Below, in pieces: positions 6,767 through 15,996 of a stretch of DNA of 64,000 nucleotides (position 1 is its first letter; every line of letters starts with the position of its first letter). The notes beneath the pieces were generated by a model. That model did not search any database. It was not told the origin of the DNA and worked only from the letters and a program-made list of their open reading frames with translations. The DNA is taken from positions 1 through 64,000 of the forward strand of contig JAUMVO010000007.1 in assembly GCA_030530095.1 (NCBI GenBank), in the 5' to 3' direction. Source of the stretch: Clostridiaceae bacterium. GTDB taxonomy: Bacteria; Bacillota; Clostridia; Oscillospirales; Acutalibacteraceae. Position numbers and translations under genes: made by a program.

Positions 6767-7753
6767 ATGGAAGCAAACGGCAAGAAACTACTTCTGATTA
6801 TCAATCCCGTTTCGGGAAAAAGACGCGGAAAACAGTATTCGCAGATGATAATCGACAAATTCGGCGAGGCGGGCTTTGAGGTTACCTGTATCTTCACCAC
6901 CGCCAACGAAAACGCGTACGCAATGACAATGAAAAGGGCAAAGGATTTTGACCTTGTTGTCTGCTGCGGCGGCGACGGCACATTAAAAGAAACCGTCAGC
7001 GCGGTTATTCAGCTTAAAAACAATATGCCCATCGGCTATATTCCCATGGGCTCGACAAATGATTTCGCTCACTCGGTCGGCATTCCCGACAAGGTTGAGA
7101 AGGCCGTTCAGGCAATTATCGACGGCGAGCCGAGACCCGTTGACATGGGACTTTTCGGCGACAACGTTTTCATTTACGTTGCAGGCTTCGGTAATTTCAC
7201 CGCTATTTCGTATTCCGCAAGCCAGCGTCTTAAGAACATCTTCGGCAAGAACGCCTATTACCTTTCGGCGGGCAAGGATTTCTTCCACATGCACGGCTAC
7301 CACGCGAGAGTTATTGCCGACGGCGAGGTATTCGAGGGCGACTACTTCTACGGCGAAGCTTCGAACTCATACAGCGTAGGCGGTATGCCGATACTCCACA
7401 ATATCGGCGTTGCATTTGACGACGGCAGACACGAGCTTGTACTCGTAAAAATGTTCCGCAGCCCGAAGGAATTCTTCTCGGCGGTAAAGTCGGTACTGAC
7501 AAAGGATATCACGAACAACGACCTTGTTATTTTCAGGCATTGCAAGAATATCCGATTTGAGTTCGACACACCGACAGCCTTCACTCTTGACGGTGAGTTC
7601 GGCGGCGACCAGACAGCGATTGATATCAAGACCATTGAGCACGCGGTAAATATAATTACCGTTAATCCTCTTCCCGTTGAGGAGGATTGCTCGGTAAGCC
7701 CCGACCAGAAGCTTACAGCAAATGACGAAAAGGAAAACGCAACGGTTGAATAA
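6767..7753 (+). CDS. Diacylglycerol/lipid kinase family protein (YegS/BmrU type)
   Basis: 328 aa, with TTAGGAGG ahead of the ATG. The N-terminal catalytic domain shows LLLIINPVSGK, the nucleotide loop CCGGDGTLKETVSAV (about residue 65) and MGSTNDFAHSVGIP. The C-terminal beta domain contains TLDGEFGG. This is the DAGK_cat fold; members phosphorylate diacylglycerol or other lipids at the inner membrane face. The exact lipid is not shown by the sequence. A polar tail of about 25 residues extends past the usual end. A strong terminator follows. Confidence 0.85.
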   Translation: MEANGKKLLLIINPVSGKRRGKQYSQMIIDKFGEAGFEVTCIFTTANENAYAMTMKRAKDFDLVVCCGGDGTLKETVSAVIQLKNNMPIGYIPMGSTNDFAHSVGIPDKVEKAVQAIIDGEPRPVDMGLFGDNVFIYVAGFGNFTAISYSASQRLKNIFGKNAYYLSAGKDFFHMHGYHARVIADGEVFEGDYFYGEASNSYSVGGMPILHNIGVAFDDGRHELVLVKMFRSPKEFFSAVKSVLTKDITNNDLVIFRHCKNIRFEFDTPTAFTLDGEFGGDQTAIDIKTIEHAVNIITVNPLPVEEDCSVSPDQKLTANDEKENATVE

Positions 7754-7769
7754 GCTTTATAAACGACGA

Positions 7770-7800
7770 AACGGCAGGTTCTGAAACCTGCCGTTTTTTA
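7770..7800 (+). terminator. Terminator of glyQS-lipid kinase unit
   Basis: AACGGCAGGTT-CTGA-AACCTGCCGTT followed by TTTTTA, starting about 17 bp after the lipid kinase stop. Confidence 0.85.
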
Positions 7801-7870
7801 TTAACCTCATCCACCGCCATTCGGCGGTCCCCCTTCCCCTGCAAGGGGAAGGAACGGGGCGTAGGAGACG
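7801..7870. repeat. Intergenic palindromic repeat (CCGCC/GGGGAAGG family)
   Basis: CACCGCCATTCGGCGGT and CCTTCCCCTGCAAGGGGAAGG are adjacent palindromes. The same ACCGCCG..CGGCGGT and CCCCTTG..CAAGGGG themes recur at 30690-30825 and 53290-53505. Confidence 0.6.
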
Positions 7871-7883
7871 CAGTCCCCTGCAA

Positions 7884-10800
7884 TTAATACTCAAATTCAC
7901 CTTCAAAGACAAGGACTGCGCTGCCCGTAAGCAATACCGCTTCGTCGGAGCAGTTGACGGTTACGTCGCCGCCCGCAAGCTTTACGGTAATATCCTTATT
8001 CTTCTGACAGTAACCGTTTTCGACCGCAGCCGCAGCCGCCGCGCAGGCGCCCGTGCCGCAGGCAAGTGTTTCGCCGTTGCCGCGTTCCCAGACGCGCATA
8101 CGGATTGTGTCGGAATTGATAACACGGACGAATTCCGTATTGACACGGTGAGGAGCGTATTCGTTGTGCTCAAACTTAGGTCCTATATGTCTTAAATCAA
8201 GCGAATCTATCGCGTCAATAAAGGTTACGAAATGCGGATTGCCGACGTCAACGGTCGTAACGGTGTAATCGCCGCCGTCGATTTTTATTTTCTTTGCAAC
8301 CTCGCCTATTTTCGCCTTACCCATATTGACGCAGACGGAATTAACCTTTCCGTCGCGCAGATAGAGCTTAAGTCCCGAAACGCCGCTTGCGGTTTCAACG
8401 GTCATTTCTTCCTTTTTAACTATCCCCTTGTCATAGAGATATTTGCCGATGCAGCGCAGGTTGTTGCCCGCGGTTTTGCCCTCGCTGCCGTCCTTGTTGA
8501 ACGAACGCATTTTCGCGTCGGCAACGTCGGATTTTTCGATTAAAACTATGCCGTCGGCGCCTATGCCGAAGTGCTGCTGACAAAGGTTTACGCAAAGAGA
8601 TTCGGGACAGGTAATCCTGCCGTCGAAATTCTCGACGAAAATATAATCGTTACCGCAGGACTGCATCTTGGCAAAATGAATTATCTGCTTTTCCTTACGC
8701 ATATTGTTGATATCGACAAGCTCGGTATTGCTCAGTGTAAAGCGGCTTTCGATAATATCGGCAAGCGCATTCGCCGTATCAAGCGAAGTAAGACAAGGTA
8801 TGTCAAGCTGCATGGCGCGGCGGTGAAGCACGGTATAATCGCCTACCGTCGCGTCCTTTACGGCGCCCGTATAGACGAGGTAGCTGATTCTGCCCGATTC
8901 CATCAGCTTCGTGATATCGTCGCTGACACTTGCATTCTCAACGGAAACGACGTCGATGCCGAGGCTCTCAATCGCCTTTGCCGTACCGCTCGTGGCGTAG
9001 AGCTTAATACCTAAATCATAGAAACGCTTGGCGAGCGAGATAATCTCCTGATAATCGTTTTCCTCAACGCTGATAAGCACGCCGCTCTTTTCGCGTTCGT
9101 CGGCGAAGGGTACCTTGAAGCCTGCGGCGGTAAGGCCCTTGAACAAAGCTTCCGCCTTCGTCTTGCCTATGCCGAGCACCTCGCCCGTAGATTTCATTTC
9201 GGGGCCGAGAATGGAATTGGCGTCGTTGAGCTTTTCAAACGAGAAAACGGGAACCTTGACCGTGCAGTAAGGCGGAGTCTTGTAGAGTCCCGTGCCGTAA
9301 CCGAGGTCCTTAAGCTTTTCGCCGAGCATTACGCGCGACGCTACGTCAACCATAGGCACGTTTGTAACCTTGCTGATATAGGGAACGGTTCTCGACGCAC
9401 GGGGATTGACCTCGATAACGTAAAGCTCGCCGTCATAGATAAGATACTGAATATTTACAAGACCTTTTGTGCCCAGAGCGAGCGCAAGCTTTTCGGAGCT
9501 GTCGCAGACGGTCTTTAAGAATTTGTCGCTCAGATTATAGGGCGGGTAAACGGCAATCGAGTCGCCCGAATGAACACCCGCACGCTCGATATGCTCCATA
9601 ATACCGGGGATAAGCACGTCCTCGCCGTCGGAAATAACGTCAACCTCAAGCTCGGTGCCGGGCATATATTTGTCGACAAGCACGGGATTCTCAATTCCGC
9701 CCGATAATATGGTTTTCATATATCTGACAGTGTGTTCCTCGCTTCTCGATATGGTCATATTCTGACCGCCGATTACGTAAGACGGGCGCAGAAGTACGGG
9801 ATAGCCAAGCTTCTTCGCCGCCTCAACCGCCTCGTCAACCGTATTGACGCCCATGCCCTTCGGGCGTCTGATATTGAAGCTTTCAAGCAGTTCGTCAAAA
9901 CGGCTTCTGTCCTCTGCCGTATCAATACTCTCGGCAGATGTACCGAGTATCTTTATGCCGTTTTTGTCCAGATACTGCGTAAGCTTGATAGCGGTCTGTC
10001 CGCCGAAAGCGACAACTACGCCGACAGGCTTTTCAACCTTAATTATATTCATAACGTCCTCGGGCGTAAGCGGTTCGAAGTACAGTCTGTCAGCCGTATC
10101 GTAGTCGGTCGAAACGGTTTCGGGGTTGTTGTTGACGATAACGACATCGTAACCCATTTCGCGAAGCGTCCACGTGCAGTGAACCGAGCTGTAATCGAAT
10201 TCAATACCCTGGCCAATTCTGATGGGGCCCGAACCGAGAACCATAATTACGGGCTTGCCGCTTCTCTCAAACTCGCGCGCCTCGCAGTAGCTGTCGGCGG
10301 TTGAATAGAAATACGGCGTTTCCGCGTCGAACTCAGCCGCGCAGGTATCGACCATTTTGTATGAATAATCAAATTCGGGCAGACTGTCGGCGCCCGTAAG
10401 CTTCATAATTGCCGAATCGGTGTAGCCGAGTTTCTTAGCCTTTAGATAAATTTCGTCTAAGAACACTCTTCCGCTTGCTATTTCATTTTCAAAATCGGCA
10501 AGATTTTTAAGCTTATATAAAAACCAGTTGTCAATTTTAGTTAAAAAGTGTATATCGTCAACCGACACGCCGCTTTTGAGCGCTTCAAAAACGGTGAAAA
10601 TACGCCTGTCGTTCTGTTCAAGCAGGCGTTCCCTGACGGGTTTATCGTTGAGCGGTTCGCAATTGAGCGTGTCAAGCGAGATTTCCGCTCCTCTGACCGC
10701 TTTGAGAAGCGCCGCCTCAAACGACGAAGCGATAGCCATTACCTCGCCCGTCGCCTTCATCTGAGTGCCGAGCTTACGCGACGAGCCCTGAAACTTGTCA

Positions 10801-11885
10801 AAGGGCCATTTCGGGAACTTGACTACAACGTAGTCGAGCGTCGGCTCAAAGCAGGCGCAGGTCTTGCCCGTGATATCGTTTTTGATTTCGTCGAGCGAAT
10901 AGCCGAGCGCAATTTTGGTCGTAATTTTCGCTATCGGGTAACCCGTCGCCTTTGAAGCGAGAGCCGATGAACGCGAAACACGGGGATTAACCTCGATTAC
11001 CGCATATTCAAAGCTGTCGGGATTGAGCGCGAACTGACAGTTGCAGCCGCCGACGATGCCGATAGACGAGATTATATCAAGCGAAGCCGAACGCAGCATC
11101 TGATACTCCTTATCGGCAAGTGTGAGCGCGGGCGCGGTGACGATTGAGTCGCCCGTATGGATGCCGACGGGGTCAAGATTTTCCATCGAGCAGACGGCTA
11201 TGACGTTGCCCTTGGCGTCGCGCATGGTTTCAAACTCGATTTCCTTCCAGCCCGAGATGCACTTTTCAACGAGTATCTGCGTTATCGGGGACATATCAAG
11301 TCCCGTCTTTGCTATGGTGATGAATTCCTCCTCGGTTTCGGCGATGCCGCCGCCCGAGCCGCCCAGAGTGAACGCGGGGCGCACGATTACGGGGTAACCG
11401 ATTTCGCCGGCAACCCTGACAGCCGTGTCGATATCGTTTGCAATTTCACTGGGAACGACGGGCTGACCGATTTCCTTCATCTTATCTCTGAAAAGCTCTC
11501 TGTCCTCGGCGGTATTGATGGCCGAGACGTCGCTTCCCAGAAGCCTTACGCCGTACTTTTCGAGCACGCCGTTTGCCGATAACTGCATGGCTATTGTAAG
11601 TCCCGTCTGTCCGCCCAGCGAAGCGAGCAGACTGTCGGGACGTTCTTTTTCAATTATTCTCGCGACAGTTTCCGCATTGAGAGGTTCAAGGTAAATCTCG
11701 TCGGCAAGATTCTTGTCGGTCATTATGGTTGCGGGATTCGAATTGACGAGCACCGTGTTGATGCCCTCTGCGCGAAGCACACGGCAAGCCTGAGCTCCCG
11801 CGTAGTCGAATTCGGCAGCCTGACCTATTACGATGGGGCCCGAGCCTATTACGAGTACCTTTTTAACGCTGTTATCTCTCGGCAT
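7884..11885 (-). CDS. carB: Carbamoyl-phosphate synthase large chain fused to diaminopimelate epimerase
   Basis: One uninterrupted frame of 1333 aa. Residues 1-1061 are a complete CarB: two ATP-grasp halves, each with IGSGPI/LGSGPIRIGQ, NNNPETVSTD and EVNPRASRT-type motifs, and an MGS-like allosteric domain ending NTELVDINN. Residues 1062-1333 are a complete-length DapF (QSCGNDYIF; VGNPHFV; ACGTGACA). CarB makes carbamoyl phosphate from glutamine-derived ammonia; DapF converts LL- to meso-diaminopimelate for lysine and peptidoglycan. At the join the internal ATG (8700-8702) has no ribosome site. In the epimerase half the usual MCGN motif reads TAGN, so one of the two catalytic cysteines is Ala (about residue 1139); the second (about 1276) is present. 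Start 11885 is 9 nt after GGAGG; ATG 11894 would touch it. The gene overlaps carA. Confidence 0.93.
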   Translation of the reverse strand: MPRDNSVKKVLVIGSGPIVIGQAAEFDYAGAQACRVLRAEGINTVLVNSNPATIMTDKNLADEIYLEPLNAETVARIIEKERPDSLLASLGGQTGLTIAMQLSANGVLEKYGVRLLGSDVSAINTAEDRELFRDKMKEIGQPVVPSEIANDIDTAVRVAGEIGYPVIVRPAFTLGGSGGGIAETEEEFITIAKTGLDMSPITQILVEKCISGWKEIEFETMRDAKGNVIAVCSMENLDPVGIHTGDSIVTAPALTLADKEYQMLRSASLDIISSIGIVGGCNCQFALNPDSFEYAVIEVNPRVSRSSALASKATGYPIAKITTKIALGYSLDEIKNDITGKTCACFEPTLDYVVVKFPKWPFDKFQGSSRKLGTQMKATGEVMAIASSFEAALLKAVRGAEISLDTLNCEPLNDKPVRERLLEQNDRRIFTVFEALKSGVSVDDIHFLTKIDNWFLYKLKNLADFENEIASGRVFLDEIYLKAKKLGYTDSAIMKLTGADSLPEFDYSYKMVDTCAAEFDAETPYFYSTADSYCEAREFERSGKPVIMVLGSGPIRIGQGIEFDYSSVHCTWTLREMGYDVVIVNNNPETVSTDYDTADRLYFEPLTPEDVMNIIKVEKPVGVVVAFGGQTAIKLTQYLDKNGIKILGTSAESIDTAEDRSRFDELLESFNIRRPKGMGVNTVDEAVEAAKKLGYPVLLRPSYVIGGQNMTISRSEEHTVRYMKTILSGGIENPVLVDKYMPGTELEVDVISDGEDVLIPGIMEHIERAGVHSGDSIAVYPPYNLSDKFLKTVCDSSEKLALALGTKGLVNIQYLIYDGELYVIEVNPRASRTVPYISKVTNVPMVDVASRVMLGEKLKDLGYGTGLYKTPPYCTVKVPVFSFEKLNDANSILGPEMKSTGEVLGIGKTKAEALFKGLTAAGFKVPFADEREKSGVLISVEENDYQEIISLAKRFYDLGIKLYATSGTAKAIESLGIDVVSVENASVSDDITKLMESGRISYLVYTGAVKDATVGDYTVLHRRAMQLDIPCLTSLDTANALADIIESRFTLSNTELVDINNMRKEKQIIHFAKMQSCGNDYIFVENFDGRITCPESLCVNLCQQHFGIGADGIVLIEKSDVADAKMRSFNKDGSEGKTAGNNLRCIGKYLYDKGIVKKEEMTVETASGVSGLKLYLRDGKVNSVCVNMGKAKIGEVAKKIKIDGGDYTVTTVDVGNPHFVTFIDAIDSLDLRHIGPKFEHNEYAPHRVNTEFVRVINSDTIRMRVWERGNGETLACGTGACAAAAAAVENGYCQKNKDITVKLAGGDVTVNCSDEAVLLTGSAVLVFEGEFEY

Positions 11886-12948
11886 TGCGCTCATCCTCCA
11901 TCATCTTTATAAACCTGTCAAACAGAAACGCCGTGTCCTTCGGTCCCGAGCAGGCCTCGGGATGGAACTGAACCGTGAAGCACTTTTTGTCCTTGTATTC
12001 AATGCCCTCGCAGCTGCCGTCATTGGCGTTGGTAAAGCTTATTTCGCCTATGCCGTTCACGCTGTCGTTAACTACGGCATAGCCGTGATTCTGGCTCGTG
12101 ATATACGTTCTCGAGCCGTCGGCAAGGGTTACGGGCTGATTGGCGCCGCGGTGGCCGTACTTGAGCTTTTCGGTCTTTGCACCCATGGCAAGCGCCGTGA
12201 GCTGATGGCCAAGACAAATTCCGAAAATCGGTTTTCTGCCGACAAGCTTCTTAATCTGTTCTATTGAATAAACATTGTCTGTCGGGTCACCCGGTCCGTT
12301 GGAAAGCATTATTCCGTCGGGGTCGGCGGCTAGTATATCCTCGGCAGGCGTATTGTAAGGCACAAGCGTAACCTCGCAGCCGCGCTGCTGCAGTGAGCGT
12401 ATGATATTGCGCTTTGCGCCGTAGTCGATAAGCGTAACGTTGAACTTTTTGTCGCGCTGAGCTTCATAAACCTGCTTTTCCTTTGTGCTGACCTCGGGTA
12501 CGATATCTTTAATCAGGTAATTCTTAACAGCGGACAAATCGTCGGGAATTTCGTCACAGATAACCGCGTTCATAACGCCCTGCTCGCGAATAATTTTCGT
12601 AAGCTCACGGGTATCGACTCCGCAGATGCCGACTATGCCGTTGTCCTTTAAGAAACGGTCAAGCTCATATTCGCTTCTGAAATTTGAAGGGTAATCGCAA
12701 AGCTCCCTGACGACGTAGCCCCTGACGGCGGTTTTGCCCTCAAAATCCTCGGGAATAACGCCGTAATTTCCTATAAGCGGGAAGGTTTGCATAACAATCT
12801 GTCCCGCGTAGCTCGGGTCGGTCAGGGTTTCGAGATAACCGACAACGCCCGTCGTAAAGACGAGCTCGCCGAGTGTTTCACCGTCCGCTCCTATGCGCCA
12901 GCCCTCAAACACCTTTGAATTTTCAAGTACAAGATACGCTTTTTTCAT
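11872..12948 (-). CDS. carA: Carbamoyl-phosphate synthase small chain
   Basis: 358 aa, normal length. The N-terminal half is the CPSase small-subunit domain; the C-terminal half is a class I glutamine amidotransferase with the nucleophile in FGICLGHQ, and SQNHGYAV and QFHPEACSGP carrying the His/Glu. It releases ammonia from glutamine and channels it to CarB. The 3' end overlaps the carB start, so translation is probably coupled. It is the only carA in the window although there are two carB genes; it may serve both (inference). Confidence 0.96.
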   Translation of the reverse strand: MKKAYLVLENSKVFEGWRIGADGETLGELVFTTGVVGYLETLTDPSYAGQIVMQTFPLIGNYGVIPEDFEGKTAVRGYVVRELCDYPSNFRSEYELDRFLKDNGIVGICGVDTRELTKIIREQGVMNAVICDEIPDDLSAVKNYLIKDIVPEVSTKEKQVYEAQRDKKFNVTLIDYGAKRNIIRSLQQRGCEVTLVPYNTPAEDILAADPDGIMLSNGPGDPTDNVYSIEQIKKLVGRKPIFGICLGHQLTALAMGAKTEKLKYGHRGANQPVTLADGSRTYITSQNHGYAVVNDSVNGIGEISFTNANDGSCEGIEYKDKKCFTVQFHPEACSGPKDTAFLFDRFIKMMEDERNAER

Positions 12949-12963
12949 TTTCCCGTAACTTCC

Positions 12964-13947
12964 TTATAAAGTGGCGGCAATAACCGCCTTGATAGTGTGC
13001 AGTCTGTTTTCGGCTTCGTCGAATACTATGGACTGTTCGCCCTCAAAAACCTCGTCGGTAACCTCCATACAGTCAAGGCCGAATTTTTCGCAGATTCTGC
13101 TTCCCATCTCGGTTTCAAGGTCGTGGAACGAAGGCAGACAGTGCATAAAACGGCACTGCTCGCCCGCATTTGCCATTATAACCGAATTGACCTGATAGGG
13201 AATAAGGTCCTTGATTCTCTCCGCCCAGACCTCATCGGGCTCGCCCATTGAAACCCATACGTCGGTATAGATAACGTCGGCATTCTTCGTAGCCTCCATC
13301 GGATCCTCGATAAACTCTATCGTTGCGCCCGTCTGTTCCGCAATTTCAAGGCACTGCTGTGTAAGATCGGCATCGGGAAGATACTTTTTCGGAGAGCAGA
13401 CAACAAAGTGCATACCCATCTTTGCACAGCCAACCATAAGCGAGTTGCCCATATTGTAATGAGCCTCGCCCATATAAACGAGCTTTATGCCCTTAAGACG
13501 GCCGAAATGCTCCTTGATTGTAAGGAAATCGGCAAGAATCTGGGTCGGGTGGAATTCGTTGGTAAGACCGTTCCAGACTCTTACGCCCGAATAGGCGGCG
13601 AGCTTTTCGACCTTTTCCTGACCGTAGCCTCTGTACTCAATGCCGTCAAACATTCTGCCGAGTACTCTCGCGGTGTCGGCTATGCTCTCCTTCTTGCCTA
13701 TCTGCGAGCTGTTGGGGTCGAGATAAACGGGATAGATACCCAGATCATTCGCCGCAACCTCGAAGGCGCAGCGTGTTCTCGTACTGGACTTCTCAAATAT
13801 GAGAGCTATGCTCTTTCCCTCGTGAATACGGTGGGGAATTCCCTTCTTTTTCTTTTCCTTCAGTTCGGCCGCAAGGTCGATAAGATAGTTTATCTCCTCG
13901 GGTTCAAAGTCAAGTAATTTAAGAAAATTTCTGCCCTGTAAATTCAT
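12964..13947 (-). CDS. argF: Ornithine carbamoyltransferase
   Basis: 327 aa. Joins carbamoyl phosphate to ornithine to give citrulline. The carbamoyl-phosphate site SSTRTR (about residue 55), HPTQ (about 133) and the ornithine-site [10 protein letters not shown] (about 270) are intact. It lies 15 bp upstream of carA, next to the genes for its co-substrate. Anabolic rather than catabolic use is indicated by the surrounding biosynthetic operon. Confidence 0.96.
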   Translation of the reverse strand: MNLQGRNFLKLLDFEPEEINYLIDLAAELKEKKKKGIPHRIHEGKSIALIFEKSSTRTRCAFEVAANDLGIYPVYLDPNSSQIGKKESIADTARVLGRMFDGIEYRGYGQEKVEKLAAYSGVRVWNGLTNEFHPTQILADFLTIKEHFGRLKGIKLVYMGEAHYNMGNSLMVGCAKMGMHFVVCSPKKYLPDADLTQQCLEIAEQTGATIEFIEDPMEATKNADVIYTDVWVSMGEPDEVWAERIKDLIPYQVNSVIMANAGEQCRFMHCLPSFHDLETEMGSRICEKFGLDCMEVTDEVFEGEQSIVFDEAENRLHTIKAVIAATL

Positions 13948-13950
13948 ATT

Positions 13951-15114
13951 TTACTCCTTACAAACGTTCTTTATAATTTCAACTGCTTTTTTAAGATCCT
14001 CAAAGTCAATATTAAGTGCGGGTAAAAGTCTCAGCTTATCCTTTGCGGTAAGACAAAGCACACCGTTTTCAATACATTTTGCGAGCACCTCGGCGGCGGG
14101 CTTCACGGTCTTGATACCGATCATAAGTCCCATGCCGCTGACGCTCTCTACGCCCTCGGCGCCGTCAAAAGCAGAAAAGATATATTCACTCTTTTCGTTT
14201 ACTTCGTTTAAGAGCTTTTCGTCAATACGCTTTATGATACTCAGCGCCGCCGCGCAGCTGACGGGATTTCCGCCGAAGGTCGAGCCGTGGTCGCCGAAGC
14301 CGAAAACGTTCTGCGTCTTCTCGCCGAAAAGCGCCGCGCCTATCGGCAGACCGCCCGCAAGTCCCTTGGCGGTGGTTACGATATCGGGGGTTATGCCGTA
14401 ATTCATATAGGCATAAAGCTTACCCGTTCTGCCGTTGCCCGTCTGTACCTCGTCAACTATAAGCAGAATATCGTTTTCGCAGCAGTATTCGTAAAGCGAG
14501 ATAACGAAATCCTTATCAAGCGCAATTACGCCGCCCTCGCCCTGAATACACTCTATCATAACAGCGGCTATTCTTTTCTTTTCACAGATAGTTTTAAGAG
14601 CGTTCATATCGCCCGCTTTGATATGCTCAAAGCCCGCCGTCAGCGGATTGAAAAGCTCGTGATAATGCTCCTGCCCCGTCGCGGCAAGCGTGGTTACCGT
14701 TCTGCCGTGAAAGCTGTTTTCAAGGGTAACTATTGTGTAGGCATCTTCGCCGTATTTGTCGCAGGCGTACTTACGCGCCGCCTTTATCGCGCACTCGTTT
14801 GCCTCGGCGCCTGAATTTGAAAAGAAGACCTTTTTAAGTCCCGTCTTTTCGCACAGCGCCTTTGCAAGCAGAGCGCACGGCTCGGTGTAATAAAGGTTGG
14901 ACATGTGCTGAACACGGTTAATCTGGTCAACTATTGCCGCCTTCCACTCGTTATCGGCTATACCGAAGGAGGTTACGCCTATTCCGCTTGTCAGGTCGAT
15001 ATATTCCCTGCCGTTTTCGTCATAGACCTTGCTGCCCTTGCCCGATACGATTTCAACGTCGAAACGCTTGTACGTACCCGCTATATATTCTTTATCAATT
15101 TCTTTTATGCTCAT
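13951..15114 (-). CDS. argD: Acetylornithine aminotransferase
   Basis: 387 aa, class III PLP aminotransferase. DEVQTGNGRTGK holds the PLP-ring aspartate and TTAKGLAGGLPIGA the Schiff-base lysine; SGAEANECAIKAARK binds the phosphate. It converts N-acetylglutamate semialdehyde to N-acetylornithine. The ATG overlaps the argB stop (ATGA), and the gene ends 3 bp before argF. Confidence 0.94.
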   Translation of the reverse strand: MSIKEIDKEYIAGTYKRFDVEIVSGKGSKVYDENGREYIDLTSGIGVTSFGIADNEWKAAIVDQINRVQHMSNLYYTEPCALLAKALCEKTGLKKVFFSNSGAEANECAIKAARKYACDKYGEDAYTIVTLENSFHGRTVTTLAATGQEHYHELFNPLTAGFEHIKAGDMNALKTICEKKRIAAVMIECIQGEGGVIALDKDFVISLYEYCCENDILLIVDEVQTGNGRTGKLYAYMNYGITPDIVTTAKGLAGGLPIGAALFGEKTQNVFGFGDHGSTFGGNPVSCAAALSIIKRIDEKLLNEVNEKSEYIFSAFDGAEGVESVSGMGLMIGIKTVKPAAEVLAKCIENGVLCLTAKDKLRLLPALNIDFEDLKKAVEIIKNVCKE

Positions 15115-15983
15115 TTCTTTTTCTCTCCGGTTACCATAGTACCTGCGCCCTCGTCCGTCAGTAATTCCATAAGTATCGAGTGAGGAACTCTGCCGTCAAG
15201 AATTACGACGTTCTTTACGCCCTTGTGAATTGCGTCTATACAGCACTCAACCTTCGGTATCATACCGCCCGTAACGATGCCGTCCTCATAAAGCTTATTG
15301 GCTTCGTTTATTGTGATTTCGGGTATCAGCGTAGACGGGTCGTCCTTATCTCTTAAAATGCCGTCAATGTCGGTCATCATTATAAGCTTCTCGGCTCCCA
15401 GCGCGCCCGCAATATTCGCCGCGGCGGTGTCGCCGTTGATATTATAGGTATTGCCCTGCTTATCGCAGCCGAGAGTTGAGATAACGGGAATATAATCCTT
15501 CTCAAGCAAATCGGTTACGGGCTTTATATGTATCTTGGTAATCTCGCCGACGTAGCCGAGCTTTTCGTCCTTGATTTCGGCCTCGATAAGTCTGCCGTCC
15601 ATACCGGAAAGTCCGACCGCGCGTCCGCCCTTCATTTCAAGCATATTGACGAGCGTTTTGTTGACCTTGCCCGCAAGCACCATCTGAACGATATCGACCG
15701 TTTCCTTATCGGTAACTCTAAGACCGTCAACGAATTTTGCCTCTTTACCGAGCTTTTTCATAAGCTCGCTTATTTCGGGACCTCCGCCGTGAACGAGAAC
15801 GATTTTAACGCCGATAAGCCACAGAAGCACTATGTCCTCCATAACCTGCTGCTTAAGCTGTTCGTTTATCATGGCGTTGCCGCCGTACTTAACAACGACG
15901 ACCTTGCCCGTGTATTTTTTAATGTACGGAAGCGCCTGAGTTATGACCTCGGCGCGCTCCGCGTTTGATAAGCTGTCTACCAT
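15111..15983 (-). CDS. argB: Acetylglutamate kinase
   Basis: 290 aa amino-acid kinase fold. VVKYGGNAM near residue 33, VLVHGGGPEIS near 63 and the N-acetylglutamate site SGMDGRLIEA are clear, as is NINGDTAAANIAGAL. It phosphorylates N-acetylglutamate in the arginine pathway. The N-terminal extension of about 25 residues before the kinase core resembles that of arginine-inhibited enzymes, so feedback inhibition is plausible. Confidence 0.95.
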   Translation of the reverse strand: MVDSLSNAERAEVITQALPYIKKYTGKVVVVKYGGNAMINEQLKQQVMEDIVLLWLIGVKIVLVHGGGPEISELMKKLGKEAKFVDGLRVTDKETVDIVQMVLAGKVNKTLVNMLEMKGGRAVGLSGMDGRLIEAEIKDEKLGYVGEITKIHIKPVTDLLEKDYIPVISTLGCDKQGNTYNINGDTAAANIAGALGAEKLIMMTDIDGILRDKDDPSTLIPEITINEANKLYEDGIVTGGMIPKVECCIDAIHKGVKNVVILDGRVPHSILMELLTDEGAGTMVTGEKKK

Positions 15984-15996
15984 AATCTCTCTCCGT

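Noticed and set aside
8690..8715. Frameshift or separate dapF start at the fusion
   Set aside because: The frame is continuous and no ribosome site lies upstream of the internal ATG; separate initiation cannot be fully excluded but is not supported.
9732..10304. Long open frame antisense to carB
   Set aside because: No ribosome site or domain; a GC-phase shadow of the real coding strand.
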